A stretch of DNA of 64,000 nt from Elymus sibiricus (lineage: Eukaryota; Streptophyta; Magnoliopsida; Poales; Poaceae): NCBI GenBank assembly GCA_039707655.1, contig CM077676.1, positions 457,302,379-457,366,378 of the forward strand, read 5' to 3'. The position numbers were made by a program, and so were the translations under genes. Of the stretch, positions 1 through 12,419 are shown piece after piece. The first letter of the stretch is position 1. Every line of letters begins with the position of its first letter. The notes beneath the pieces were generated by a model. That model had not been told where the DNA came from. It ran no database searches and worked only from the letters and a program-made list of their open reading frames with translations.

Positions 1-2
1 AT

Positions 3-1400
3 AACATGCACGGGATGAACAAGTCAGTCGCCGAGCTGTTTGCGATGCTGAAAGCCGCTGAGTCTGAAATTCAGAAGGAGCATCAAGTGTTGATGGTCAA
101 TAAAACCACTAGTTTCAAGAAAAATGGCAAGGGTAAGAAGGGTAACTCCAACAAGAGTGGCAAAGCAGTTGCTCCTCTCGTGAAGAAACCCAAGGCTGGA
201 CCCAAACCAGAAACTGTGTGTTTTCATTGCAAGGGAACTGGACACTGGAAGCGGAACTGCCCCAAGTATTTGGCTGACAAGAAGGCGGCCAACAACAAAC
301 AAGGTATATATGATATACATGTTATTGATGTGTACCTTACCAACTCTCGTTGTAGTGCCTGGGTATTTAATACCGGTGCGGTTGCTCATATTTGCAACTC
401 AAAACAGGAACTACGGAATAGACAGAGGCTGGCAAAGGACGAAGTGACGATGACAGTGGGAAATGGTTCCAAGGTTGATGTGATCGCCGTCGGCACGCTC
501 GCTCTTCGATTACCATCGGGATTAGTGACGAACCTGAATAATTGTTATTTAGTGCCTGCGTTAAGCATGAACATTATATCTGGATCTTGTTTATTGCGAG
601 ACGGTTACTCATTTAAATCAGAGAATAATGGTTGTTCTATTTATATGAGTAATATCTTTTATGGTCATGCACCCAATGTGAGGGGTTTATTCTTATTGAA
701 TCTCGATAGTAATGATACACATGTTCATAACATTGATGCCAAAAGATGTAGAATTGATAATGATAATACCACTTTCTTGTGGCACTGCCGTTTAGGTCAT
801 ATTGGCGTAAAACGCATGAGGAAGCTCCATGCTGATGGACTTTTGGAGTCACTTGATTTTGAATCACTTGACACATGTGAGCCATGCCTCATGGGCAAGA
901 TGACTAAAACGCCGTTCTCTGGAACAATGGAACGGGCAAGTGACTTGTTGGAAATCATACATACTGATGTGTGCGGTCCGATGAGTATTGAGGCGCGCGG
1001 TGGTTATCGTTACTTTCTCACCTTCACTGATGACTTAAGTAGATATGGGTATATTTACTTAATGAAACACAAGTCTGAAACATTTGAAAAGTTCAGACAA
1101 TTTCAGAGTGAAGTTGAGAATCATCGTAACAAGAAGATTAAATTCCTACGATCTGATCGAGGAGGAGAATATCTGAGTTATGAGTTTGGCAGTCACTTAA
1201 GACAATGTGGAATTGTTTCACAACTGACACCGCCTGGAACACCACAGCGTAATGGTGTGTCCGAACGTCGTAATCGAACCTTATTGGATATGGTGCGATC
1301 TATGATGTCTCTTGCCGATTTGCCACTATCGTTTTGGGGTTATGCATTAGAGACAGCTGCATTCACTTTAAATAGGGCACCATCAAAATCCGTTGAGACG
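3..1400 (+). pseudogene. Element A polyprotein part 1: gag C-terminus, protease, integrase
   Basis: This is the open frame entering from the left edge. A CX2CX4HX4C zinc knuckle (CFHCKGTGHWKRNC) is near nt 219-260. The Copia protease motif follows, but its catalytic Asp is Asn here (codon 369-371, VFNTGA), whereas element B keeps Asp. The pre-integrase HHCC finger (HCRLGH...CEPC, about 780-890) and the integrase core follow, with Asp in HTDVCGPM (about 960), Asp in RSDRGGE (about 1150) and Glu in GVSERRN (about 1260). The frame is lost near 1400: relative to B, one extra base lies between GAGAC and CGCCATATG. The product would be the capsid and processing part of a virus-like particle plus the integration enzyme; as it stands it is inactive. 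Confidence 0.92.
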
Positions 1401-2736
1401 GACGCCATATGAACTTTGGTTTGGCAAGAAGCCAAAGCTGTCGTTTCTTAAAGTTTGGGGATGTGATGCTTATGTCAAAAAGCTTCAGCCTGAAAAGCTG
1501 GAACCCAAAGCGGAGAAATGCGTCTTCATACCCAAAAGAGACAGTTGGGTATACCTTCTACCTCAGATCCGAAGGCAAAGTGTTTGTCGCTAAAAACGGA
1601 ACATTTCTTGAGAAAGAGTTTCTCTCGAAAGAATTGAGTGGGAGGAAGATAGAACTTGATGAGGTTGTTGAACCTTTACTTCAACCTGAGAGTAGCGTAG
1701 CGCAGAAAGTTGTTTCTGTGGAGCCTACATTAGCTGAAGAGGAAGTTAATGATGATGATCATGAAGCTTTGGATCAAGTTGCTATCGAACCTCATAGGTC
1801 GACAAGGACGCGTACTGCTCCTGAGTGGTACGGCAACCCTGTCTTAGAGGTCATGTTGTTGGACAACGATGAACCTACGAGCTATGGAGAAGCGATGATG
1901 GGCCCGGATTCCGAGAAGTGGTTAGAGGCCATGAAATCCGAGATGGGATCCATGTATGAAAACAAAGTATGGACTTTGGAAGTATTACCTGAAGGGCGTA
2001 AGGCCATTCAGAACAAATGGATCTTTAAGAGGAAGACGGACGCGGACGGTAATGTCACCGTCTATAAAGCTCGACTTGTGGCAAAGGGTTTTTCAGAAGT
2101 TCAAGGAGTTGACTACGATGAGACCTTCTCACCCGTAGCGATGCTTAAGTCCGTCAGAATCATGTTAGCAATAGCTGCCTTTTTCGATTATGAAATTTGG
2201 CAGATGGATGTCAAAACAGCGTTCCTTAACGGTTTCCTTAAGGAAGAGCTGTATATGATGCAACCAGAAGGTTTTGTCGATCCAGAGAATGCTGACAAAG
2301 TTTGCAAACTCCAGCGATCCATTTATGGACTGGTGCAAGCATCTCGGAGTTGGAATCTTCGCTTTGATGAGGTGATCAAAGCGTTCGAGTTTATACAAGT
2401 TTACGGAGAAGCTTGTATTTACAAGAAAGTGAGTGGGAGCTCTATAGCGTTTCTAATATTATATGTGGATGACATATTGCTGATTGGAAACAATATAGAA
2501 ATGTTGGAAAGCGTGAAGGAATATTTGAACAAGAGTTTTTCAATGAAGGACCTAGGAGAAGTTGCTTTCATATTAGGCATCAAGATCTACAGAGATAGAT
2601 CGAGACGCTTAATAGGACTTTCACAAAGCACATACCTTGACAAAGTTTTGAAGAAGTTCAAAATGGATCAGTCCAAGAAGGGGTTCTTGCCTGTATTGCA
2701 AGGTGTGAAGTTGAGTAAGACTCAATGCCCAGTGAC
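1401..2736 (+). pseudogene. Element A polyprotein part 2: integrase C-terminus and reverse transcriptase
   Basis: Coding continues in a second frame from about 1401 to 1530. After a 5-base deletion relative to element B at about 1530, it continues in a third frame to the hAT insertion. The RVT_2-type reverse transcriptase begins with the KWIFKRK region near 2020. It contains MDVKTAFLNG (about 2205-2235) and the catalytic YVDD box at 2462-2473. The last Copia codons before the hAT element correspond to the linker between RT and RNase H. Two frameshifts plus the insertion make this a pseudogene, although the active-site residues themselves are intact. Confidence 0.92.
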
Positions 2737-4191
2737 TAGGGATGGCAATTTTATCCATGGATCTGGATACCCGCGGATACCCGACCCGGTTGGGCAAGGG
2801 TATGGAGCACATTTCTGCCCATGGATCCGTGGATCTGGATATCCGCGAATAGCCGGGTTGGGCACGGTTATAATTTCTGCTCCATGGATATCCAATGGAT
2901 ACCCGTATGACACGTGGGCCCATATGCCAGTGACATAGACTAAGCGAATGTATAAACCCCAAGTCGCCGCGATCACAGAACGTCAAAGCCCAGCGCCCCA
3001 GCCCATGTTCCCTAATCCCCCACAAGGCCACAACCCAACTAACCTAATCTAATATGGCTGCCTCCCGAGTCCCGATCTCGTTGATCCCCTGCACGGTGGC
3101 ACTCTGGCAAGTCCCGATCCCTCCCCTGCGCGGCAAAGCTCTCCCCATTCCTCCTGAGTCCCTACACCCAACAATCATCACCCAGGCGCCTCTCCCTGGT
3201 CGGCCACCCCATATCGGCGACCGACAGGGGGCGACAACCGGCGACCGGTAGCCAATATCGGCGGCCGCTAGGTAGCGACAACTCCAATCTCTATGACCCT
3301 CATCCCGCCGTCCCACTCCCTCTCTCCTCCTGACCAAGCTGCGTGTTGTCTTCGTTTGAGCAGGAATTAACCATCAATGGAAGGGGCAAGGGCAACAATG
3401 GTGGCAACCATGGGAAGGGCAGGGGCGGGACTCTTATCACCCTGCGGAGGAGTATGCATGGACGGCAACCAGAAGAGGAGTTGTCGTGAACCGGCGAGCA
3501 ACAAGGTGTCAATGGCAGCACCATTATCACCGAAAAAGGTTATTGCCATAGTTATTGAAACTCGGTGCTCTCCTTCCCTGTGATCTATGCGAGGTTTTAT
3601 GTAAACTAGCATAAAATGTGTTCTGTTGCTTTTGTAGAATTTACTTTCTTATTAAATTTTGTCATGAACTAGCTTTATTATTAGTATTTTTGCTAGAATT
3701 GGAATTTTTTTACTAACCATCACTCTTGTACAATTTACTTTTCTTATTAAAGTTTGTCATAGACTAGCTTTATTATCAACATCTTTGCTATAATTGGAAA
3801 CAATATACTGACCATTACTATGTAGAATTTACATTTCTTATTAAAAGATTTCATGAACAAGCTTCATTATCAAGAAGTAGCTTTATTATGAGTTGTCATT
3901 GTGTGTGTCGACAATTTCTGAACAGTGTACTTGCTGCCTACTTATTCTTGTAGCTTATGTTGTCATTTCTATATGAACGAGGATGAGCAAATTTGATCTC
4001 TGGGAAGGCTTCATGCTGATTTTTTCTATGCCCATGGAGCTCCATGGGTATCTAGGTATCCAGTGGGTTTGGGCATGGGCACAAGTTGTGCCATGGATAC
4101 TTTATTGGACGGGCAAAGGGCAGGAAGATGGGTCATGGGTTGGATTTGGACCAGCTCCACCCGCCCCAAACCCGACCCATTGCCATCCCTA
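2737..4191. mobile_element. Non-autonomous hAT-type DNA transposon inside element A
   Basis: The ends are perfect 13-bp inverted repeats, TAGGGATGGCAAT at 2737 and its complement ending at 4191. They are flanked by an identical 8-bp duplication, CCAGTGAC, at 2729-2736 and 4192-4199. An 8-bp duplication with a TAGGG-type end is diagnostic of the hAT superfamily. The empty site is preserved in element B at 25635-25642 (other strand). I see no transposase; the interior holds GGATACCCG-type subterminal repeats, a GC-rich stretch at about 3050-3260 and an AT-rich tandem repeat. It must have been mobilised by a transposase encoded elsewhere. Confidence 0.93.
3635..3905. repeat. 94-bp tandem repeat, three copies, inside the hAT element
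   Basis: Three AT-rich copies start at 3635, 3729 and 3823 with TAGAATTTAC or TACAATTTAC. Each is followed by a TTCTTATTAAA stretch and an AACTAGCTTTATTATC-type stretch. The period is exactly 94 bp, and the third copy decays after about 3890. No function is evident. Confidence 0.85.
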
Positions 4192-4893
4192 CCAGTGACT
4201 GCAGAAGATAGAGAAAAGATGAGTGTCATCCCCTATGCTTCAGCCATAGGCTCTATCATGTATGCAATGCTGTGCACAAGACCCGATGTCAGCCTTGCCA
4301 TAAGTATGGTCGGAAGGTTTCAAAGTGATCTAGGAATGGAACACTGGACGGCGGTCAAGAATATCCTGAAGTATCTGAAAAGGACTAAGGACATGTTTCT
4401 CGTTTATGGAGGTGATCAAGAGCTCGTCGTAAAGGGTTACGTCGATGCAAGCTTTGACACTGATCCAGATGACTCTAAGTCACAAACCGGATACGTATTT
4501 ATTCTTAATGGGGGTGCGGTTAGCTGGTGCAGTTCCAAGCAAAGCGTGGTAGTTGATTCTACATGCGAAGCAGAGTACATCGCTGCCTCAGAGGCGGCGA
4601 AGGAAGGTGTCTGGATGAAGGAGTTCATGACAGATCTTGGAGTAGTGCCTAGTGCACTTAACCCAATGACTCTGTTTTGTGATAATACTGGTGCCATTGC
4701 TCTAGCCAAGAAACCAAGATTTCACAAGAGGACCAGACACATAAAGCGACGTTTCAATTCCATCCGCGATTATATCAAGGAGGACGACATAAATATTTGC
4801 AAAGTACACACGGATCTGAATGTTGCAGATCCGATGACTAAACCTCTTCCAAGGGTTAAACATGAACAACACCAGAACTGCATGGGTGTTTGA
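4192..4893 (+). pseudogene. Element A polyprotein part 3: Copia RNase H
   Basis: The Copia frame resumes after the hAT element and stays open to the TGA at 4891-4893. The RNase H signature residues are visible: Asp in GYVDASFD (about 4440), Glu in CEAEYIAAS (about 4565) and Asp in LFCDNTGA (about 4676). The C-terminal RTRHIK...HTDLNVADPMTK block follows. This part is uninterrupted and ends about 65 bp before the LTR, as usual for Copia. A few codons upstream of 4220 overlap the duplicated target. The polyprotein as a whole is broken, hence pseudogene. Confidence 0.93.
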
Positions 4894-4946
4894 TTCATTA
4901 CAATGTAAATCACATAGTGATGTGAACTAGATTATTGACTCTAGTG

Positions 4947-4958
4947 CAAGTGGGAGAC
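4947..4958 (+). other. Polypurine tract of element A
   Basis: CAAGTGGGAGAC directly abuts the 3' LTR start. The same sequence in reverse complement abuts the 3' LTR of element B at 24876. It would prime plus-strand DNA synthesis. Confidence 0.85.
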
Positions 4959-6094
4959 TGTTGGAAATATGCCCTAGAGGCAATAATAAATTGGTTATTA
5001 TTATATTTCCTTGTTCATGCTAATCGTTTATTATCCATGCTATAATTGTATTGATTGGAAACTCAAATACATGTGTGGGTACATAGACAACACTGTGTCC
5101 CTAGTAAGCCTCTAGTTGGCTAGCTCGTTGATCAAAGATGGTTAAGGTTTCCTAGCCATTGACATGAGATGTCATTTGATAACGGGATCACATCATTAGG
5201 AGAATGATGTGATGGACAAGACCCAAACTACGAACGTAGCATATGATTGTGTCAGTTTATTGCTATTGTTTTCTGCATGTCAAGTATCTGTTCCTTTGAC
5301 CATGAGATCATGCAACTCCCTGACATCGGAGGAGTACCTTGTGTGTATCAAACGTCGCAACGTAACTGGGTGACTATAAAGGTGCTCTACAGGTATCTCC
5401 GAGGATGTCTGTTGGGTTGGCATGGATCAAGACTGGGATTTGTTACTCCGTGTGACGGAGAGGTATCTCAGGGCCCACTCGGTAATACAACATCACAATG
5501 AGCCTTGCAAGCAATGTGACTAAAGTGTTAGCCACGAGATCTTGTATTACGGAACGAGTAAAGAGACTTGCCGGTAACGAGATTGAACTAGGTATAGAGA
5601 TACCGACGATCGAATCTCGGGCAAGTAACATACCGAAGAACAAAGGGAACAGTATACGGGATTAACTGAATCCTTGACATAGAGGTTCGACCGATAAAGA
5701 TCTTCGTAGAATATGTAGGAGCCAATATGGGCATCCAGGTCCCGCTATTGGTTATTGATCGTAGAGGTGTCTCGGTCATGTCTACATAGTTCTCGAACCC
5801 GCAGGGTCTACACACTTAACGTTTGATGACGATTAGTATAGTTGAGTTATTTTGTTGGTGACCGAAGGTTGTTCGGAGTCCCGGATAAGATCCCGGACAT
5901 GACGAGGATCTCCGGAATAGTCCGGAGGTAAAGATCGATATATGTGATAATAGTGTTTTGGTTTCCGGAAGGGTTCCGGAATTCACCGGAAGGGGTTCCG
6001 GGTGTTTACCGAAGTGTTCGGGTGCAGCAACACTTTATATGGGCCAAAGGGGTAAAGCCCACGAGGTTTTGGAAGTGCAAAAGGAAGTTTTGCT

Positions 6095-6250
6095 ACTGCC
6101 TTAAGCTGGTAAGGCAGTACTACCGCTACTGTAGCAGCGGTACTACCGCCCAAGCGGTACTACCGCTACCGTAGCAGCGGTACTACCGCTACAGGCGGTA
6201 CTACCGCTTATCGTAAGCGGTACTGCCGCTTGTGCGCGGTACTACAGGGA
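6095..6250. repeat. Palindromic GCGGTACTACCGC cluster in the LTR of A
   Basis: Repeated self-complementary units of the form AGCGGTACTACCGCT, about six copies, are separated by 4-15 bp. They lie 100-250 bp upstream of the TATA box. Corresponding clusters in element B LTRs (23578-23735, 30748-30832) have different copy numbers. The clusters can form strong hairpins. Confidence 0.85.
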
Positions 6251-6348
6251 TCCGAGTTGGACTCTTTCCCTGCGGGCCAAACCGACCTTGTGCGGGCAAA
6301 ACCGGCCTGGAGGAGGCTTTTACTCCAAGTTTAGACCCCCAAGGCTCA

Positions 6349-6360
6349 ACATATAAATAG
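6349..6360 (+). promoter_or_regulatory. Putative LTR TATA box, element A
   Basis: ACATATAAATAG, followed by GAGGGGCAGGG. It is conserved in both LTRs of B (23453-23464 and 30622-30632 on the other strand). The position about 470 bp from the LTR end fits a U3/R boundary. Confidence 0.6.
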
Positions 6361-6816
6361 AGGGGCAGGGCTAGCACACGGGACACATTAAGATTTCCCA
6401 AGCCGTGTGTCGGCAACCCTAACCCTCTAGTTCTCCCGTCATAATCTCCGTAGTGCTTGGCGAAGCCCTGTAGAGATTGTTCCTCACCAACATCACCACG
6501 CCGTCGTGCTGTCGGAACTCATCTACTACTTCATCATCGCTCGCTGGATCGAGGAGGTGAAGGCGTCATCAAGCCGTACGTGTGTTGAACGCGGAGGTGC
6601 CGTCCGTTCGGCACTAGTTCGTGATCGGTTCGAGGGACGACTTGCGATTTGGATCGCGGAGACGTTCGACTACATCAACCGCGTTTCTTAACGCTTCCGC
6701 TTAGTGATCTACAAGCGTATGTAGATTCACTCTCCCTCTCGTAGATGCTCATCACCATGGATAGATCTTGTGTGTGCGTAGGAAAATTTTTGTTTCCCAT
6801 GCAACGTTCCCCAACA

Positions 6817-9363
6817 CTGTCAACGTCATGACCGAGAGTTCTCAATATCTTCCATGCTAAACACATTATAGGCGGTTCCCAAGCGGAAAGGTAAAGTTTA
6901 CTCCCCCTCAACCATTCAAACACAAGCCATGGCTAGCTGAATCCTCGAGTGCCCTCCATACAATCAACTTTCCAGGGGAGTTTGTTTAATTATTTTGTTT
7001 TGCGGGACTGAGCATCCCAATTACCGCCCTCTCTTGTGCAATGACAAGTGAATAAACACTCATCATGAGAATAACTCGCTTAACATGGAAGATACTGACC
7101 ACCCACTGCCGCTTCATGATACGGGCACACAAAACAGATGCTTATTTGAATGATTAGAGGTGGCACATGCAAATTTACTTGGAATGGCAGGGTAAAACCG
7201 TATATAGGTTGGTATGGTGGACACTCATGGAAGAAACTTGGCTCAAGGATTTTGGATGCACAAGCAGTATTCCCGCTTAGTACAGAAATTTTGGCTAGCA
7301 AAAGATTCTAAACAAGCACCACATGTTGGAGGGTCCATAACAATATAACTTCTATGCAAATATACCCAAACATAACTCATTACGTTGTGTTCCTTGTCCA
7401 ACTTCAACCAATTTGCTCAAGTTTGAAAATAATTAATGTGTATTCACAATCATAAAAGATGTCCAAGATAATATATTTATATGTGAAAGTTCTCTTCCAT
7501 ATACTAATCATTCATGAATTGCTTGTATGACCAATATTGTGATTGTCAAACTTGAATAGATCTTACTTTCTAAACCCAATGTGAAATTTTACTAAGCATA
7601 TGGAACATGCATAATTTAAAATTTATAATATTCAATTCTTTCAACAATTTACTCTTAGGATATAAGTGAAGCACAAGAGTAAACGAGAAACTACTCCAAA
7701 AGATATAAGTGAAGATTAATGAGTAGTTCAACAATTAAGTAGCTATGTGAAGACTCTATCTCAATAAAGATTTCAGATCTTTATAATTTTATTCAAATAG
7801 CAAACAAAATTAAAATAAAAGGACACTCCAAGAATAGCACATATCATGTGAACAAGTAAAAACTTAGGCTAACCGATAGGTGTTGATGAAGAAAGGTGGG
7901 ACGCCTCCCGGGGCATCCCCAAGCTTAGTTGCTTGAGACTTCTTGGAATGTTATCTTGGGGTGCCTTGGGCATACCCAAGCTTGAGCTCTTGTATCTCCT
8001 TAATTCCTCTCATATCATGGCTTCTCCTAAATCTTAAAACTTCATCCACAAAAAACTCAACAAGAACTCGTGAGATAAGTTAGTATAAATCAACTCAAAA
8101 CCTTAACATTCTCTACTATAAAAAATCACTAAAATTATAATTAAACATTGCACACTAAATGCCTCTACATGTTTAATACTCCTATCCACAAATAGAAACA
8201 TTAAACAAGCAACATATGCAAATAATGCAACTATAATCGAAATCTGTCTAAACAGAACAGTCTGTAAAGGGTGAATAAGAATTCATACTTCCCTAATTCC
8301 AAAAATTCTGACAAATTACCACATAACATAGAACTCATGCATGCTTTCTGTGTAGAAATTTCAGATTTTTATCATGTACTGAATATTCAGGAATATTCTG
8401 GACATAACAGAAAACTTTCTGTTTTCAAACAGCAACACATGAACTTGCAAACTGAGCATGGTAAAGGCTATAATTGGCATTTTATTGAACTAAAAGATAC
8501 AAAACATGATTATTGATAACATCAAGCAAATATCAACAAAAGAAAATGATGCTCCAAGCAAAACTCATATTATGTGATGAATAAAAATATAGCTCCAAGT
8601 GAGGTTACCGATAGTGTTGAAGACGAAAGAGGGGATGCCTTCCGGGGCATCCCCAAGCTTAGACGCTTGAGTCTTCCTTGAATATTACCTTGGGGTGCCT
8701 TGGGAATCCCCAAGCTTAGGGTATTGCCTCTCCTTTTCTCCTCATATCGATATCTCACCCCAAAACTTGAAAACTTCAATCACACAAAACTTAACGGAAC
8801 TTTATGAGATAGGTTAGTATGATAAAAATAAATCATCCACTTAGGTACTGTCAAGGCAAGATTCATAATTGTTCTCACATAATTCATACTGTATTCCATC
8901 ATTTCCACAATTTATATTACTCAATATGAGCTATGGAAACACTAAAACAAGCAAACTATGCATTGAAAACAGAATCTGTCAAAAACAGAACAGCATGTAG
9001 TGAGCGAATTATAAACCATACTTATGTACCTCCAGAAATTCTGAAACATTAGGACAACGAAAAAAAATTGTAACCCAATAATGTGTAAAAATTTCATAAT
9101 TTTCTAACGCTCAAGTACAGAACAGAAATTCCAGCACTGGACGCAAAAGTTTCTGTTTTTGCACAGAATCAAATCAACAAGCAGCCACACTATCCCAAAG
9201 GCTTTACTTGGCACATTATTGAAATAAAAAATATAAAATATGATTACTACAGTAGATTAATCATGTGGACACACAAAAACAGTAAGGATAATTATTGGGT
9301 TGTCTCCCAACAAGCGGTTTTCTTTAATGCCTTTTTAGCTAGGCATGATGATTTCAATGATGC
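6817..9363 (-). other. 3' noncoding region of element E
   Basis: No credible ORF is present. The stretch carries GATATAAGTGAAG motifs (about 7660-7715), repeated CATCCCCAAGCTTAG motifs and a direct duplication of about 727 bp. It closely resembles the 3' region of element H (about 56760-57800). Confidence 0.75.
7820..9290 (-). repeat. About 727-bp direct tandem duplication in element E
   Basis: Unit 1 runs about 7820-8547 and unit 2 about 8548-9290. Both begin with a CTCCAAG...CATAT stretch and pass ACCGATAG, GCATCCCCAAGCTTAG, CTTGGGGTGCCTTGGG and a GATAAGTTAGTAT-like stretch. Both continue through AACAGAACAG and end near an AAAATATGATTA-like stretch. The copies are diverged, so the duplication is old. 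Element H has a single unit. Confidence 0.75.
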
Positions 9364-9681
9364 TCACATAAAAGTAAAGAATTGAAACACAATGGGAGCA
9401 TCATGAAACATATGGCAAGCACATTTAAGCCTAACCCACTTCCTATGCATAGACATTTTGTGAGCAAAAAATTTATGGGAGCAAGAATCAACTAGCATAG
9501 GAAGGCAAAACAAGTATAACTTCAAAACTTTCAACACATAGAGAGGAAGCTTGATATTTTTGAGAAACCTACAAGCATATGTTCCTCTCTCATAATAATT
9601 TTTAGTACCATCATGAATGAATTCAACAATATAGCTATCACATAAAGCATTCTTTACATGATCCACAAGCATAGAATTTTT
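9364..9681 (-). pseudogene. Element E ORF2, C-terminal exon-like part after F2
   Basis: This is the continuation of the 13625-14578 ORF. Removing F2 and one ATTAC copy joins the two parts in the same frame. The part encodes about 105 residues rich in Cys, His, Lys and aromatic residues (CRFLKNIKLPLYVL, FFAHKMSMHRKWV) and ends at a stop at 9364-9366. I recognise no catalytic domain. It is probably the conserved tail of the E-specific protein. Confidence 0.7.
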
Positions 9682-11224
9682 ATTACTCTGACGCCCCCGG
9701 CCCGACCGTGCACTATTCATACACGCAAATGCGCACGATCAAACCCAGGGAATCACGGGAAGATATCACAACACAACTCTAGACACAAAATAAATTAATA
9801 CAAGCTTTATATTACAAGCCAGAGGCCTCAAAGGCTCGAATACATAAGATCGAGTTACACAAGAGTCAGCGGAAGCATCAGAGTCTAAGTACAGACATAA
9901 AGTTAAACAAGGTTGCCTAAAGAAGGCTGAGCAAAACAACGACACTAGATCGAAAAGGCACAGGCCTCCTGCCTGGGAGCCTCCAAAACTACTCCTGGTC
10001 GTCGGTCTCCACATAGTAGTAGGCTCCGCCGGGGTAGTAGTAGTCGTCGACGGGATCAGCTGGCTCCGGGACTCCATCATCTGATCGCAGCAATCGGGTA
10101 TGGGGAAAAAGAGGTAGCAAAGCAACCGTGAGTACTCATCCAAAGTACTAGCAAGACTTACATCAGATCTATGCTAAGTATGCATCGGTATCAAAGGGAA
10201 GGGGCTGTATCTGTGGACTAAACTGCAGCAATGCCAGAATAGAGAGAAGGCCTAGCCTATCGAAGACTAGCATCTTGCAGCGTCTAGCAGCATTAGAAGA
10301 GTGCAGATTAGCATATAATAGTAACAAGTATATATTAGTAACGCCTAGAGATCCTTCCTTGACTACCCCGCGAGGAAGCAATCCAGGAGCCATCATATCA
10401 GTTTAGTATCACAAGTATCTAGTTCAAGTTGTAGTAGATCGGGATACAACACTGAGCATCCTGTTACCGTGGACACGGATATTCGAATAGATAACTTCCC
10501 TGCAGGGGTGCACTACTGTTACCCAACACGCTCGATTAACTCTGGCCGGACACACTTTTCTCGGTCATGCCCGGCCTCGGCTGATCGACACGACGTAGTC
10601 CGACCTAGGCTCCGCAGAGAGGTCCCCGCCGGTCTACATCCTAAGCGCTCAGGGGTCTTGGGCCCATCGCCCTTCACACTCCGGGTCGTTGTGCGCAGGG
10701 TGGATACCAGCACCACCCTTCTCCTGGATGGCACGATCCGACCATGCCACAATGCTGAACTGGACATCTGACAGAGCTTTCGGCTGATACATACGGCGCC
10801 GAGGGCCCCATTAAACCATTATCCCGCGTGGTGGTAGTGCATATAGGTCAGAGGCCAACTCAGATCAAATACCCAAATCCATTTGTGAATTATTAGGAGC
10901 TCGCGGAGACGACCAGTGCTTCACCCGTTCCGACTAGGTATCTCGCGGACCACGACCAGGGACTAGGCCCACCTCTCTACTAGGTAGTCTCCGCCTGCCC
11001 TGTCGCTCCGACTACAGTGTAAGTTTCGTGTCGGCTGTCGGGACATGTCCCGAGCTACCACCACATCCTGGGTGGTACCACTAACCGCCAGCCGCCACAG
11101 GACTTTCTCGCGGGTACCCTTGGGGTCGGCCCGACTTCAACATTATCTCGCGGGTGCTCTTGGAGCCGACCCGTCTTTAAGAACGGTCTGAGGTGAAGGT
11201 CAAAGTACCCGTGTGTCCATAACA

Positions 11225-11455
11225 TCATGGGGAATCTGAGGAATCACCCTTGATGGATTCCCACTCGATGTAACCGTCAAGGTGAACTTGGAGGAATCAC
11301 CCTCGATGGGTTCACACTTGAGGGGTTGCACAACAGAGGCCACAGTGGAGGTGGTGAAAGAGGAATCACCCTCGGTAACCCACCACCGACTAGGTACGCT
11401 ACAGAGATATCATCAGGAGTGAGGTAGGAGGTATCACCCTCGGCACTCGATAGTA
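11225..11455. repeat. GAGGAATCACCCTCG degenerate repeats in F2
   Basis: Five or so copies of GAGGAATCACCCTYGRT or GAGGTATCACCCTCGG, spaced 35-75 bp apart. The same series is present in F1 at about 37320-37545. Confidence 0.8.
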
Positions 11456-12419
11456 GCTCTGCAGAGTCGTACCATTAAGGGGATGTGCGGTGCTGTGTTC
11501 GGTCTATGTACATCGATCACACCGATCGAGTCTCCGGTGGTAAAGCATGGCAACAAGGACAAGGGTGTGGGGCCATTGATGGATCACTAACCGGCCTATA
11601 CTAAGCATTTAGGACAACAGGTATAGTATCAATAGCAGGTTACAAAATCAGGCTATGCATCAGAATAGGAGCAATCAATTATAGTAGCAAAATCTAATGC
11701 AAGCACGGGAGAGAAAGAATGGGCGATATAGGAATGATCAAGGGGGTTTTGCTAGCCTGGAAGCTCTACTGAGAAGGAAGAAGGGTCGTCGGTGACGTAC
11801 TCGATTACAAGGGCATCGACAGCAGCCGCAGGGTCTATCGGAAAAGAAAGAGGAGGGAGAAACAAATAAATAACGGGAAAACAAAGGCACACAGATGCAT
11901 GTCAGGTCAGTACGTACGGGTTGATTATGTGCTCTAGTGCTTCACTAATTATTTTAGACGGAGAGGGAAAATATGCAGGAATATTTTCCCGGTTTTAGGC
12001 ATCTATCAGACAGATGAACGAGAGGGGAAGGTTCCATGTTTGCAGTGTTGTGGGCATGTGACAGCTACATGGAGGGCATATTTGGATTTGTCTCGTTTTT
12101 CTGATCAACTTTCATGTAAAAAACTTTTTCATCCGAGCTACGGATTATTTTCTATGATTTTTCAAAGTTTTAATCATTTTCTAGAATTTACTGGATTTAT
12201 TTAATTCGAATTATCCAAAACAGTGCAAAACCTTTTTATACTCAGCAACAGCTAGCCCATTAGAATGACAGGTGGGGCCAGTGCTGACTGTGTAATTCTT
12301 ATCCAAATCAACAGTGTACGTGGGTCCCATTTGTCAGCAGTTTAATTAGCTAAATAGTTTTATTAGCCTGTTAACTAATCCCTGCGGGGCCCAGTGTCAG
12401 TGGGCGGGTTAGCCCCGGT

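Larger units (their letters stand above)
1..6816 (+). mobile_element. Element A: Copia LTR retrotransposon (Angela/BARE/WIS-like), 5' end outside window
   Basis: The reading frame enters from the left edge inside gag and runs through zinc knuckle, protease, integrase, reverse transcriptase and RNase H in Copia order. It ends with a polypurine tract and a 3' LTR that starts TGTTGG and ends CCAACA. The right flank is CTGTC (6817-6821), the expected 5-bp target duplication, but the left copy lies outside the window. Element B, in opposite orientation at 22997-31969, is a close relative over the whole length and served as the reference for locating breaks. A hAT transposon (2737-4191) splits the pol region. 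The family name is recalled from the LTR start and end and is tentative. Confidence 0.93.
4959..6816 (+). repeat. 3' LTR of element A
   Basis: 1858 bp, starting TGTTGGAAATATGCCC and ending ACGTTCCCCAACA, with TG...CA termini within 6-bp inverted ends. It is homologous over its length to both LTRs of element B. It contains a TATA box at about 6350 and a variable palindromic cluster at 6095-6250 in the part upstream of that box. Confidence 0.95.

Noticed and set aside
3044..3337. GC-rich open frames within the hAT element as a captured gene
   Set aside because: No recognisable protein and frames on both strands; not enough to claim capture.
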